From Uranotaenia lowii (Eukaryota; Arthropoda; Insecta; Diptera; Culicidae), in contig NC_073693.1 of assembly GCF_029784155.1 (NCBI RefSeq), positions 24,030,002 through 24,094,001 on the forward strand: DNA of 64,000 nt, written 5' to 3'. Under the pieces are notes generated by a model. That model worked only from the letters and a program-made list of their open reading frames with translations. It did not search any database and had not been told where the DNA came from. The position numbers were made by a program, and so were the translations under genes. This document shows, one piece after another, positions 1-10,800 of the stretch (positions are counted from its first letter, which is position 1; each line of letters opens with the position of its first letter).

Positions 1-770
1 AATTTGGAACCTGAATCTTCAAACAGAATCCAAGAGATCTCTCCTATTCTTATTTAATTTTTCGTTTTCATTATGAATTAGATTCAACGCGTGAATCTAA
101 ATGAAAATTTCGAATGATGAACCTTTTTTTGATATTTCAGTTCTGGATCACCAATATGGAGCATTTCAAGTATCAATTTTGCATAAGAACTGAGGGTAAA
201 ATTTTTAATTCCTAATATAAAATGGTTTGAAATTTTAAATATTATCTTTTCATATTTCCCAATTATGAGTTTTAAATGTGGAAAATTAATGTAATTTACG
301 ATTGAAATGCAAACCAAGATTCGAGGCAGGAATTTGTCCCATCGATTTGACGAACTGCAAATAATAATAATAAACTCGATTACATGCAACGAATTTTATT
401 TTCATTATAAATTTGGAACCAGAACATCCGGGAAGATTGTAATCTAAGCTTACCAGATATTTTCCCTACTCATCCAGCCCGTGGAAATCCGAACTATTTT
501 ATCTAAAAACCTTGTAACTCCGGACATTCGATTTCAAAGTTTACAATCCAAAATTTAGCAATATCCAGGCAAATTTGGAATTTCTCAAATCAAAATCAAG
601 ATGAAAAAAAACTTGCAAAAACATTTTTTTAACTAAACACACCATCCAGCTAAGTTTCCATTAAAAAAGTTTTCATATTTATTCGAATAAAATTTGCTTA
701 AAAAAGCTTTGGACGCAAAATACATGATTCTGATTAAACAATCAAATATTTTCAACTGATTTTGCAAATG
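1..770. other. AT-rich DNA with hAT-like fragment
   Basis: I see no gene here. From about 505 the sequence (CCGGACATTCGATTT, AATATCCAGGCAAATTT, then GGACGCAAAATACATGATT) resembles the interior of the 27.3-27.8 kb hAT-like element, so this part is probably a decayed fragment of that family. The first 500 bases are AT-rich and match nothing I can identify. Confidence 0.4.
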
Positions 771-789
771 AACAAACTGCACAGATTGT

Positions 790-963
790 CACCTAATTTT
801 GCATACGGTAATAAAACATTGGTAGCTTATTTGGCTGAAGATTTCAATTAACCCCATCCACGCAATCAAAGATTATTGAAAAAAGAATATGTCACAACAT
901 TTTATGTCTATGTTTGGAATTTATCTCAAAAACCACTTGACAGATTACCACCAAATTACATTA
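790..963 (+). repeat. Dispersed repeat with CTCAAAAACCACTTGACAGA core
   Basis: The core at about 929-948 recurs at 10,672-10,691 on the plus strand and, diverged, at 9,659-9,680 on the minus strand. In the other copies similarity extends downstream through an ACATTACCAGGTAACATCGC-like segment. Here that downstream part resumes only after the tRNA-like element near 1 kb, which therefore looks inserted into this repeat. The family is not identified and has no coding capacity here. Confidence 0.5.
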
Positions 964-1240
964 TTAGTCAATACTAATGTTATGAAATCGCGTGGTACAA
1001 CTTTGTACTTGAAAATAATCAAACTTTCGAAGGTGATGGAAAGTATTAGAGAAACATGAGGTATCAAATGAAGAATGAACATATGCCGTAAATATCGTTA
1101 TTTTTTCCGGAGATTAAGGGTTCAAGTTCTGCCGGTGAGCCGTTGTATATTTTCAAAAAATTCAAGATATTTACGGCTTATGTTCATTTTTTCTTTGATA
1201 CCTCATGTTTCTCTAATACTTTCCATCACCTTCAAAATAA
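964..1240 (+). mobile_element. Degenerate tRNA-like element flanked by inverted arms
   Basis: The arms at about 1,034-1,096 and 1,157-1,232 are inverted copies: GTATTAGAGAAACATGAGGT on the left is matched by its complement on the right, and both contain a GCCGTAAATATC-type motif. Between them, about 1,108-1,139, lies the 3' half of a tRNA-like sequence with a B box (GGGTTCAAGTTCT) and a CCGGTGAGCC end, followed by TTTT. Arms and tRNA tail match the composite element at 37.3-39.0 kb. The left flank AAATTACATTATTA and right flank AAATTCATATTATA may be an eroded TSD. This looks like an old minimal member of the same family. Confidence 0.55.
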
Positions 1241-2407
1241 AAATTCATATTATAAGAAAAAATGCTAGGTAAGTTGATAAAAATTTCAATAAATTCCATC
1301 CAGGCAATAAAAAGTAAATAAAATAGGAATTTGGTGTTTGAATTTAGAATACAGTCCATAAATATTTATCAACAAGTTAAAAAAAATTTTAATTGTAGTA
1401 GAATTGTGAAGCTGCCTTTTTGGCCAGGCCTTTCGAGTCGTTGGACACAGTTCTGAGTCAAAATTGTAACTCTTGAATCATTTCAATCGACCATATGATT
1501 AAAAAATTTAAAAAAATATATATAGAGATTTGAGCAGAACCTTTTGTTTGACATTTTCGTTCGACGCCCCCTCATGGATTCATTAAAACCCTCATCGCTC
1601 CTACGGCCATGATCTCAACAAAATATTTCTTATTTTCGAAAAAAAAAATTGAATTCTATTTTCATTCACCCTTTCCAGAAAAAAACAATCTTGGGTGTGT
1701 TTGCAAGGTTTCTATTGTGTAATTCCTTTGCTGTACATCAGGGTGGCACAAAAATATACCACGCACACTAGAATCAAAATCTTGTGATGATCAAAAATTA
1801 CTCCTCGGCCTGTCCATATAAATTTTCAGCACATTTAGGGGTTAGGGGTATCTTACCAATGCTCAAGTGACAAGTTGGCACCTTAAATTTCAGCAAGACT
1901 CAACAAATTACTTCTATGAGATGTGCTCATGGGAACACTTCTACAATTTTGATTGACTAAATCGAGAATCGAGATACCCGTTTTAAGCCGTAATTGATTC
2001 GAGCTTAGACAAAATTTTTATTGACATTAAAAGAACGGTGTTTTCAGAATAAACTTAAGCGTAAATTGTCTTCAATCTCGTATAGAAATGTGCTTATTTT
2101 TACTCTCTCATGATTAATTTTCATAGTCAGTTCAAATTTTTGAGAAAAATCCGTTTTTTTTTCTAGACAATCTACAGTATGGCCAAAAAAAGTGCAAAAA
2201 CCTGTCATTAAGGTTCAAAAAAAACTTTCTTTTATGTTAACATGATTTGAAAATGTTTCTGATCATTCAGGCATGAATATAAGCATATTAATCTTCCTTT
2301 ACGGTTAAAAAAGGACATTTAGCCGGTTAGGATCATAAAGACCCAGATCACTTTGGCTATATTTTCATAACCGAACCGATTTTCATAAATTACACCATTT
2401 TGGAATC
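1241..2407. other. AT-rich sequence, nothing recognised
   Basis: Frequent stops in all frames, poly-A and poly-T tracts, and no tRNA, TIR pair or tandem repeat that I can support. The first part, about 1,241-1,330, appears to continue the dispersed repeat interrupted at 964. Confidence 0.5.
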
Positions 2408-2415
2408 GTCTACAT

Positions 2416-2610
2416 CAGCGGTTTTCAAACTTTTTTCACTCACCGCCCCCCAATCTCGATGTTTTTGAGCTCACCGCCCCCGTAGGAGTATTTTAAAACA
2501 AATTTGTAAAGAAATACAACAACAATTGTTAGTTCTGGGCTCTTCCACCACTCCTTTGAAGGTTCTCAAAGTCCTCCTGAAGGCGGTAGGGACCTCTTTG
2601 AAAATCACTG
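2416..2610. mobile_element. hAT-type MITE, 195 bp, TSD GTCTACAT
   Basis: The element begins CAGCGGTTTTCAAA and ends TTTGAAAATCACTG, giving imperfect terminal inverted repeats (CAGCGGTTTTCAAA against CAGTGATTTTCAAA). It is flanked by a perfect 8-bp duplication, GTCTACAT, at 2,408-2,415 and 2,611-2,618. An 8-bp TSD with CA...TG ends is the hAT signature. It has no coding capacity and would be mobilised in trans. Short C/G-rich blocks (CACCGCCCCC) lie just inside the left end. Confidence 0.85.
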
Positions 2611-2618
2611 GTCTACAT

Positions 2619-3034
2619 GTTCACTATCTATTTATAAATTATTATAATTTGGTTGGTTTCCGAAAATTGAGCCGAAAGACGATATAGTCATAAAAATATG
2701 ACGTTTTGAACAAAAATCGTGACCATCATGGGTTAGATAATAAAATTCCACTTTATCAGCTTAACTTTGGCTGATTCGAAGATTCACTTAAAGTAATGGA
2801 AGTTTTTTGTTTCCAATGTCATATGTCATGAATCGAAATAAAAGAAAAAAATAAAAACCATTGATTTTATTCTTGAAAACCATTGTTTTTTTTACAGAAT
2901 AATTATGGAGCTTATATTTATAAAACAGGGCTGATAAATTATTTATTCTATAAATACATGAAAACCAATGGAAACTAACTAATTTTTTTTGGGAAATTTA
3001 TATCACAAAAAGTTTATACGAAATATTTACATTA
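2619..3034. other. AT-rich spacer, nothing recognised
   Basis: No gene, tRNA or repeat could be supported here. The sequence is AT-rich with stops in all frames. Confidence 0.5.
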
Positions 3035-3450
3035 AGGCCTAGCATCCATTCAAACCGGCTTTACGACCATTCGGCCCATCGTTCATTCGACCTTACGTCC
3101 ATTCAGCCTAACAGTCATTTGCTCTATCGTATATTCGGCCTAACGACCATTTGGCCTGGTGACTATTCGACCTAACATGCAGACTAGTGTAAAAGATGTC
3201 TTATCGGCCTAGCATACATTCAGCCTAGCGACCATTCGGCCTAATGACCACTCGGCCCTACCACCTTTCTAACAAGCAGCCATTCGGCCTTATGACCATT
3301 CAGCCTAATGATAATTTGACCTGAAGACTATTAGGCCTAAGATAATTTCGGCTTTGCGTCCTTTCGGCCTAACAGCCTAACGGCTAGATAACCGTTGGTC
3401 GAATAACCTATTCGGTCTAATGGCCTATTCGGCCCAACGTCCATCGGCCG
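3035..3450 (+). repeat. Degenerate minisatellite, CGGCCTAACGACCATT-type unit
   Basis: About 18-20 variable head-to-tail units of roughly 18-22 bp, each a variant of 'ATTCGGCCTAACGACC' (for example ATTCGGCCTAATGACC, ATTCAGCCTAATGATA, ATTCGGTCTAATGGCC). Drift between neighbouring units shows that the array is old. It is slightly GC-richer than its surroundings and does not encode a convincing protein. Confidence 0.85.
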
Positions 3451-4040
3451 GATGGATTCCGCTTCAATTTAGTTTTCACCGGTTTTATAACTTTTAAAGT
3501 GCGTGAAGACCGTGGTCTTCCACTTTCCGGCATCCATCAAAGAGAACTCCTCACGCGGTAAACAGTCGCTGGATGGTATGCTACAGCTGCCGCAATTTGC
3601 TTGGGAGATTTTTGGACAGAAAACATAGGTACTGCTCACTATTTATTTTGAGTACATCTTGCTGATGTAGCTTATATTGTACTGCTGCATTTTTTTCGTC
3701 AATTGACAGTTGAAGGTTAGCGCTATTATGCACACACAAAAATCTTTAAAAGTCTTCAAAAACAACCCAAATTAGACTTTTCGTATTTTTTATGGGCCGT
3801 ACAGTAGATTCATAATTCAGAACTTAAAATTCGTGTTACTGCTTTTTTCATTTAATTTCATAAACTAATTTTGTATGCTTTTTTGAACTTGTTTTTTGTA
3901 TTCGAAAACGTTTTAAATTCTTTCTTAAAAACATACAAAAATATGTATTATTTTAAACGACTAAGCTAATCAGTAATATTTGATTGAATTTTATATTTTT
4001 CCCTGGTTTTGAATCCTGAACATAAGTTCCTATTTGGAAT
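3451..4040. other. Non-repetitive spacer, nothing recognised
   Basis: The first 150 bases are moderately GC-rich (GTGGTCTTCCACTTTCCGGC), then the sequence becomes AT-rich. No feature could be supported. Confidence 0.45.
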
Positions 4041-5250
4041 TTTGATTATAAACTAGCCAGCCTATTTTGTATCGTATTTCCAACGATGTGTGCAAAGTGT
4101 TGGCAAAGCGTGATAAGGGAAACTCGGAAAAGATCAACGATTTCCAGTTCTCAGTTCCAGTCAGATCTGCCAAGCGAGAGTTTCTCGCTCGCATCCGGTC
4201 CCTTCAAGCGCAGCTATTAAAAACTTGTCGAGAATCGCAACTCATTGGAGGATTCTTTATTCGAATCTCTACACGTTTGTAGGTATGTATCTACCATCAT
4301 GAGATGACACCGGTTTCCCCATCTTCCATTCGGAGGAATTGATGCTAACAGAGACTGGTGCGCCGGTGCAACCGGTTGAATCCAAACGAACTAACTAATT
4401 GCACGCTCTGGTGAGAGTTCCGTTGAAATTAAAAGTGCAATCGCTTGATTTCATTGTGAGGTGTCTTCAGTTCGAGATTTTTTTCAGAAAACGTTCAGCA
4501 CAATTTATTTGAAAAAAAAAAAAATAAAAAAAATGTTTATTTTTGAACGAAAATTACTCATAATTGCCCTTTTCGAAACCGAAAACGCCTGCAGACCTTG
4601 ACACACCTTCAGCGCTCCCATTTCCTGCGTTCAGTCATTCATACGTATGGCGAATCTAATTCTGCCAAAGTTCCGGCTGTCTTTGCCAATCAAGTTGATC
4701 CGTCTCTCTTGAAACGCCCTACGAAAAGACGCCTATAAATATTCCAACCAGTCGAAGATGCAAATATGAATGAAACTCTCCGGCTTGGAGCAGAAATGCA
4801 AATATTTTTGCGAGATGCAGTTGCAGTTGTCGTCGTCGTTAGTTCCAAACCAAGCGTGGAAAATAGTTCACCCTGATGATGATGATGATGATGAAGATGT
4901 AGCAGCTTCAGCATCCTCGACTTCATGATGATGATGATCATTATAATCATCAACAACCGTATTGGTCCGTACCGAATTGCAAAAATGCACTTTGCACGGA
5001 TACTGGATGGCCCGATCAGTTCGAGAACTCGGATGAGAGACGAGACGGTTTGCCTTTGCCCTTTTTGCCCCCGTGTCGCCAATGAATGTCGCAAGCAGCG
5101 ACTGGCTCCAATACAACTATACTGACTTCGGGAGGAAATGTTCTTTGGGTTTAATTAATTCACCTTCGCGGATGCGCGAGATTGAATAACATACCTACAA
5201 GCTCTGAAACCAGTTCAGGGTAACGGAGTGTTTCCTTGATGACGTTTTTT
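4041..5250. other. GC-richer unique block, possible exon or regulatory DNA
   Basis: This block is less AT-rich than its flanks. It contains a 71-codon open frame at 4,067-4,282 (plus) with mixed, charged composition, including SAKREFLARIRSLQAQLLKT, but I recognise no family. It also contains the trinucleotide tracts described separately. A frame shift of composition in an AT-rich genome is typical of exons, UTRs or conserved regulatory DNA, but nothing here proves a gene. Confidence 0.3.
4876..4945 (+). repeat. (GAT)n trinucleotide tracts
   Basis: A GATGATGATGATGATGATGA run at about 4,876-4,896 and a second TGATGATGATGATCA run at about 4,926-4,940 are separated by mixed sequence. They create apparent poly-His and poly-Ser stretches in minus-strand open frames, which I do not regard as genes. 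Confidence 0.9.
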
Positions 5251-6094
5251 TCCGAAGGCCTTTCTTAGCCACAAACGCCTGAAATTGAGGCCCCTTGAAA
5301 TGGTCGATAGAATACTACATTTTAAAACATTTATTGACAATTTTTAATTTTCAATTGTGTATTTTGTGTTTTAAACTCTGAACTGATTTTTATTCTAGTT
5401 TAGAATAGAAGCGAAATCCAACAGTTAGTCCCTGATGTCTTAAGATATTGTGACAGCATACCTTCTAAATTTGGGCGCCAAGCTCTGAAGTGATTTAGTT
5501 CCATCAACAACTAGATCAACGGCACAGGAAAGTAACCACTTAATTTCAGTTAAGGTTATTCCCAAAAAAGAGCAGAAATTGAAATGGACGGAAAAGTGGG
5601 GCAAAACGGATGGAGGCAAACCAAAAAACCAAAACACACCCGAAGAACCCGTTTTGATCGTTTTGAGTTCGACGTAGACGCAAATTAACTCCGGTGGATA
5701 TGACGAAACAACGACATAAATGGTCGATCACCTCGAAAATTGTCGGGGTGCACAACACGAACTAAGGAAAGGGAAATGAAGGTAGTAGGTATTGTCAAAA
5801 CTGTTGAGTCACATTGATTGATATGTCTGTTATTGTTTTGATTTTTTTTTTAGTGCTAGCCGGTGCAGTAAGGCAAGTTTCGTTCCCATCAGCTTGATTT
5901 GTTTCCTTGGGTGATAGATAACTCCTAACGGTATTTCATATTTTGTTTCTGAAAGCGATACGATCTCTCGGGAAGGGCTTATGTGCCGTTACGGATTAAA
6001 ACTGAACGATTGACGGACTTCAAAATTGAAGGTCAGCAAGCTTGCGGTGCTAGACTGGAAAAGGCTTCCAAGTGTATTTGGATGTATTTGGAAA
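5251..6094. other. Unique spacer, nothing recognised
   Basis: Mixed composition and no repeat partner elsewhere in the window. Open frames of 61-70 codons on the minus strand have no recognisable motif. Confidence 0.45.
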
Positions 6095-6259
6095 TTAATG
6101 AATAACTATTTTTAAACTGTGACCCAAAGATGGGTCTTGACTCAAACATTCAGTCAGCGAAACTTTTTTTGTAGAGAAATGAATCCAACTTAGATGAAAT
6201 TTCAGGGACTAGATAAGGGAAAATTGATGTTGAAAAACATGCGAAAAAAATTCGCCTTG

Positions 6260-6331
6260 TCTCCCGGTGAGACTTGAACCCACATCTTGCGCCTCTCCGG
6301 GGCCCATGTATTAACATTCTACTACAGGAGA
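6260..6331 (-). other. tRNA-like sequence (left copy)
   Basis: The minus strand folds into a 72-nt cloverleaf. The acceptor TCTCCTG pairs with CGGGAGA (one G-T pair), there is a 3-bp D stem (GTA/TAC), an imperfect anticodon stem (GGGCC/GGCGC, one mismatch) and a T arm GTGGG-TTCAAGT-CTCAC. Loop CCGGAGA puts GGA at the anticodon position but has C rather than T at position 33. A TTTTTTT run follows about 14 nt downstream in transcription direction. It is probably a tRNA-derived Pol III promoter unit of the element rather than a working tRNA. Confidence 0.65.
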
Positions 6332-7012
6332 CCAACCTGGCGTATGAATATTATACTGGTTGAGTGTCGATGTCTATCGGAATGAAGTGAATAGTTCTCC
6401 CATGTGATCATAATCATTTTTCCTGGTCTATTTCTATTCCCATCTTTTCATCTTACGGTAGTTGGACTCAAATTTGGATATTTTAGGCACGGCAAGATTT
6501 GCATTGCCTTCTCATATACTGCACGGGTTGTCAGTTATGATTTGGTTGGATATCCAAATACGGCAAACGCATCATTTCTCATCATAACGAATTTTTTTCG
6601 CATGTTTTTCAACATCAATTTTCCCTTATCTAGTCCCTGAAATTTCATCTAAGTTGGATTCATTTCTCTACAAAAAAAGTTTCGCTGACTGAATGTTTGA
6701 GTCAAGACCCATCTTTGGGTCACAGTTTAAAAATAGAAAATAAGGCGGTGCCAAACACCGAATTTGGTTGGATATCCAAATACGGCAAACGCATCATTTC
6801 TCATCATAACTGACAACCCGTGCAGTATATGAGAAGGCAATGCAAATCTTGCCGTGCCTAAAATATCCAAATTTGAGTCCAACTACCGTAAGATGAAAAG
6901 ATGGGAATAGAAATAGACCAGGAAAAATGATTATGATCACATGGGAGAACTATTCACTTCATTCCGATAGACATCGACACTCAACCAGTATAATATTCAT
7001 ACGCCAGGTTGG

Positions 7013-7084
7013 TCTCCTGTAGTAGAATGTTAATACATGGGCCCCGGAGAGGCGCAAGATGTGGGTTCAAGTCTCACCGGGAGA
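7013..7084 (+). other. tRNA-like sequence (right copy)
   Basis: Identical in sequence to the copy at 6,260-6,331 but on the opposite strand, with the same 72-nt fold, an A box around TAGTAGAATG and a B box GGGTTCAAGTCTC. A seven-T run at about 7,094-7,100 would terminate Pol III just after the tRNA-like body. The two units point away from the centre of the element. Confidence 0.65.
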
Positions 7085-7186
7085 CAAGGCGAATTTTTTT
7101 CGCATGTTTTTCAACATCAATTTTCCCTTATCTAGTCCCTGAAATTTCATCTAAGTTGGATTCATTTCTCTACATTAATGAATAAC

Positions 7187-7500
7187 CTTAACTCTTGTCG
7201 TCTGATCCTTACATTCCAGAATTGTAATTTACTATTTTTTCAAATAAATTGTTCTATTTTTCATGTCTCATGACTCATGTCACAGATCTAGTTATCTTTT
7301 TCAAATCCTTTGAGCTAAAATTCTCCAACTTTAAAATTTCTTTGACAAGGACGTATTTTGTCTCAGATACCGTGTTAATTGCAAAAACTGTAACCGTTGT
7401 TACAAAAGGTATTAGTTTTTTTTAAATATTGTAAATCGTTGTAAGTGAGCTGTTGTGTATTTTGTTGAATTTATGTTTAGGAAAATAGGGATTATTTATT
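7187..7500. other. AT-rich spacer, nothing recognised
   Basis: No supported feature; AT-rich with stops in all frames. Confidence 0.5.
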
Positions 7501-8490
7501 ATACTAGCTAGAATGAGGATTTTTAAATATTCAAAAACATGTATTGTTAGATTTAGACGGGCGGGCTTCATAGAGGGTGTTCATGGTACTATGAACAGTG
7601 GGGGCGGTCCGCCATATTGGGTGGCACAAAAAAAGGGTTGGCATAGGAGTATGGGAAAAGAGGAAGATGACTCAGCTTCCGTTATGTCTCATTTTTATCT
7701 TGGCGTTCGTGTGTGAATGTTGTGAGTGTTTTAAGTATTTCCGTTATGATTAAGTGGCTGTAAGAGTCCGACAAACTTGGATCATTCAGGTAAAATTTAC
7801 TGGAATGGGGTGGAAATGATCCGTAACTTATGAACCTGGTTCAATTCTAGGACCTTTTAATCCTTGATTGGTTTTCTAAGGGAAAACCACGACCTCACAC
7901 CACACACGAGTCGGCCTAGGCAGTCTTTGACTGTCTACGCCTAACCCGTAAAAGACCTGTCTCTCTGGTCCCGTGGGGCCATAATTACCAAGGAGGTTGT
8001 CTCAGGCCCAAGGGCCTTAACCGCTCAGGAGACCCCCTCTCGGCGCGACCAATACGGCCTTGCTGTGGTCCGCCGATCGTGTCAACGAGGGAAGACGCCA
8101 TTAAGCAAACTCCAACAGTCCGAAAAACTTTATTTTGGACAGTCAACCCTAGCCACGAAGCGAACTCTTGGTCATCCAAGCAGGAGTTCAACAGCATCAT
8201 CGAGCATCGGTACAACGAGCAGGATCCTGAAGCGTGCTAACGAGTACCCAAAGAAAATCCGTCGACGGTATGTACACCCCATATAAGAAGTGCCCCTGAA
8301 CCACACTACACACCCACACCCACACTTTTTTTAAGCAAATAATAAATCCCACGAGTAAAAGTCAATAAAATCCCAAGTTTCAATTAAATTAACTCTTTTT
8401 GATTTGGCAAGAAACTCCGCAGCTTACCCAGTTAGATTTTGTTCCGCGTTCCCTCCGTTTACCCAGTAGTAGGCCGACCCTGAGACATAG
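7501..8490 (+). other. GC-rich block with LTR-like signals
   Basis: This is clearly GC-richer than its flanks. It holds a frame without ATG, open for about 110 codons from about 7,920 to 8,235, ending ...IIEHRYNEQDPEAC and a stop, then a TATA-like CATATAAG near 8,280 and two AATAAA signals near 8,341 and 8,365. Promoter, short leader and polyadenylation signal in that order resemble an LTR, so a solo LTR or gag-leader fragment is possible, but I found no flanking duplication or clear TG...CA ends. Near 8,466-8,514 a hairpin pairs CAGTAGTAGG with CCTGCTACTG. Confidence 0.3.
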
Positions 8491-8639
8491 TTCAGGGGTC
8501 TCCTGCTACTGAGCTAGTTCCCGGGAGTATTGGGCCAGAAGGTTTTAAAACTGCGTAAAAAGCGGTGCCAATTCCCGAAAACCATTGAAAAATTCTGTTT
8601 AAAAAGGCCGTGCAAAAACCTCTGTGTACATTAGTTCTC

Positions 8640-9181
8640 CTAAAAGTGAAATGATATCTTAAGTCGTTTACAGTGGTGTTGCGAATCGCAGCTCTCACTG
8701 CATATTGAAAAGGTCGTATAAAATGTTGTCTGTAGTCAGTTTCAATCGGATATGACAGAAAGTCCGGCTTGTTTGTAAATTTAGAAAATATTTTGCTCCC
8801 TCGCAAGCTTCAAGTGAGAAAATCATCGTCATGTTCTCTTTGCGACCAGCTGGGCATCCAGATGGCTTAAAATCGGATGGAAATTGAGTAATATTGACGA
8901 ATGAGAGAACTGGAAAATATTGTCGCTGGCAACGATTTGAAGACTATGAGAGCAAAAACTTGCGCTCTCTTGCATTCTTCCGATAGGTACGAATAAGGTG
9001 TCAGATAACGCCTAATTGGTGTAGTTTTTGTCGCTTAAGAAAGAAATAAAATTTATGTATGTATATTGCCTCCAATTTAGTAGGTAAATGCTATTTTTCA
9101 ACGTTCATACGACCATTCTATAAGGTATATGGAAGGTGTATCAAAACAGCATAAAAATATAACTACAAAAATGTTTGCTGG
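8640..9181. mobile_element. Dispersed element, copy of the 34-35.8 kb repeat
   Basis: The sequence is the reverse complement of 34,092-34,434 joined to 35,552-35,764. Shared landmarks are the CCAGCAAACAT-type end (here ATGTTTGCTGG at 9,172-9,181), TGCAAGAGAGCGCAA (complement at about 8,958-8,974), and TCATGTTCTC near 8,830. This copy is uninterrupted and shows that the hAT-like element at 34.4-35.5 kb is a later insertion. It has no coding capacity and its family is not identified. Confidence 0.7.
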
Positions 9182-9470
9182 GTAAACTAATTCAACACTT
9201 AAAGGCCAAACGTCTTTTTTACTATTTGAAGCGCCAAAAATCTTATAATTTACAAAACATCGTAAAAATTCGAAAAAAAATTAAATTCCATGATTCCGTA
9301 AAAACCAAGTTTGTGGCAACATTCATGTTTTCTTCTGTATAAGCTAAGCTAGCCTGATTTCCCCAGACTTGTCCGGATATGAAAAACAAAACTTTAACAA
9401 CTTTCCTCGGATTATCTACTTTATTTGCAAAAGCAAATAAAGAACTAAAATTTAGTTCCTATAATTTTAG
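9182..9470. other. AT-rich spacer, nothing recognised
   Basis: AT-rich, with no repeat partner or open frame of note. Confidence 0.5.
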
Positions 9471-9700
9471 ATTTTTGCGCCCAGAATAAAAAAAAATCGA
9501 GCGAGTTTTAGCGGTACAAAAATGATTGGTTTCAAGATTTCAAAATTTTGAAATTTTACAAACAGATAGAAAGTTAGAAGAAATAGCGAAATTTGATAAT
9601 TGATTAAATTATCAGTAAAGCTACCTAGTAATGTAATGTGTACAAAATTTGATAAAATTCTATCAAGTGGTTTTTGAGATAGCGCCCAGTAGTGAAGTTC
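9471..9700 (-). repeat. Dispersed repeat copy (CTCAAAAACCACTTGA family)
   Basis: On the minus strand this reads CGCTATCTCAAAAACCACTT followed by an ACATTACTAGGTAGC segment. It parallels the copies at about 0.8-0.96 kb and 10.65-10.8 kb. The copies are clearly diverged and non-coding. Confidence 0.55.
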
Positions 9701-10640
9701 ATTGACAAAACTTTTTGGGCGGAATCGAGAAAAATCCAGAAAAGTCCTAGTGGGAGACACAAAAATAGCTGGAAATCAACTATTCGACCAAAGTTTACAT
9801 CTTAAATCGTTTGAAAAGTCCTATTGGACACAATAGTGAGCTTAAATTTAAATCAAAGTGAAGATTATTGATAGGAATGTGAGAAGTTTTTTTGAAGCTC
9901 AACCGAAAATATGAATAGAGAAAATAATAAATAAGTTAATTTTTTCTGACTGGTTCGTCTAATTGATTTATAAAAAGGCCTGACTTCATTTCTACAAGGT
10001 ATACAAGCTGATCACCGGTAGAATAAACAAAATACGGTGGTCAAATCGTGCGCAAAATATTTGGACTGCTTGTGGGGAGATATTTTGAAAAACTTTGTAA
10101 GGACAGCAAAACGAACTGTTTTGCGGTCACCTGGCAGTTTTCCAACCAGAAACTTTTCGTTAACAAGTCTCGCCTGTATTTCCCGTAGATAAACAAGGAG
10201 AAAAAAATAGAAAAAAAAATTAATGTCTTGTACTTGAGGAGGCTATCGCTCTGTGAAAACAGCAAATTACTCAGTCATTCATAACGATTGACTCGATGAA
10301 TTGCTTAAAATACAAAGAAGACTGCATCTAAATTCGACCGTTTTACCTGCAAATCACTTTAATTGGTCCCACAAAGTTTGTAATCTGTTTAAGTTGGATC
10401 TGGAATCGTGCCATTACGCAAAAACGGTGGTGGAGTGATAAAAAGTCAAATATGTAGTTTTTGTGCTGAAGGAGGATAATCGGCTAAATTTGTTATAACT
10501 TCAACCAAATTCAAAATTTTGAGTTATTTTGAAGCTCAAACTTCATGAAATCGATAACGTAGACAAAAATAGCCTTGACTTGAAAAAACAAGTGGTTCAT
10601 AGTATGCATTATAGATGGCGCACGTGTTGCTCAAAAGTTA
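9701..10640. other. AT-rich sequence, nothing recognised
   Basis: No tRNA, TIR pair or tandem array could be supported. Open frames of 74 codons or fewer have no motif. Confidence 0.45.
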
Positions 10641-10800
10641 AAGTTAAAAAAATTCTTCATTTAACGCTATCTCAAAAACCACTTGACAGAACATCACATA
10701 AATTTGAGAATGTTAACATAACATTACCAGGTAACATCGCTGAAAATTTCATCCATTCACATCCATGCATTCAAAAGTTATACAATAAACAAAGTGTTTT
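10641..10800 (+). repeat. Dispersed repeat copy (CTCAAAAACCACTTGACAGA family)
   Basis: CGCTATCTCAAAAACCACTT begins near 10,664 and continues through ACATTACCAGGTAACATCGC. This is the fullest copy of the family in the window. It explains the 116-codon open frame that covers it, which has no other support as a gene. Confidence 0.55.

Larger units (their letters stand above)
6107..7173. mobile_element. Palindromic element with two tRNA-like units, 13-bp TSD
   Basis: The perfect duplication ATTAATGAATAAC at 6,094-6,106 and 7,174-7,186 bounds the element (the last A is shared with the right end, so the TSD is 12 or 13 bp). The order is: inverted long arm A (6,107-6,258); inverted tRNA-like unit (6,260-6,331); inverted B segment (6,332-6,540); a direct copy of A (6,588-6,735); a short spacer; direct B (6,764-7,012); direct tRNA-like unit (7,013-7,084); and a shortened A (7,090-7,173). 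Inverted copies are nearly identical, so the element is young or the arms have been homogenised. There is no coding capacity. A long TSD suggests target-primed reverse transcription rather than cut-and-paste, but the class is not established. Confidence 0.8.

Noticed and set aside
4690..5116. Minus-strand frames with poly-His and poly-Ser as a histidine-rich protein
   Set aside because: The runs come from (GAT)n microsatellites. The surrounding residues show no domain, and two frames are open over the same stretch.
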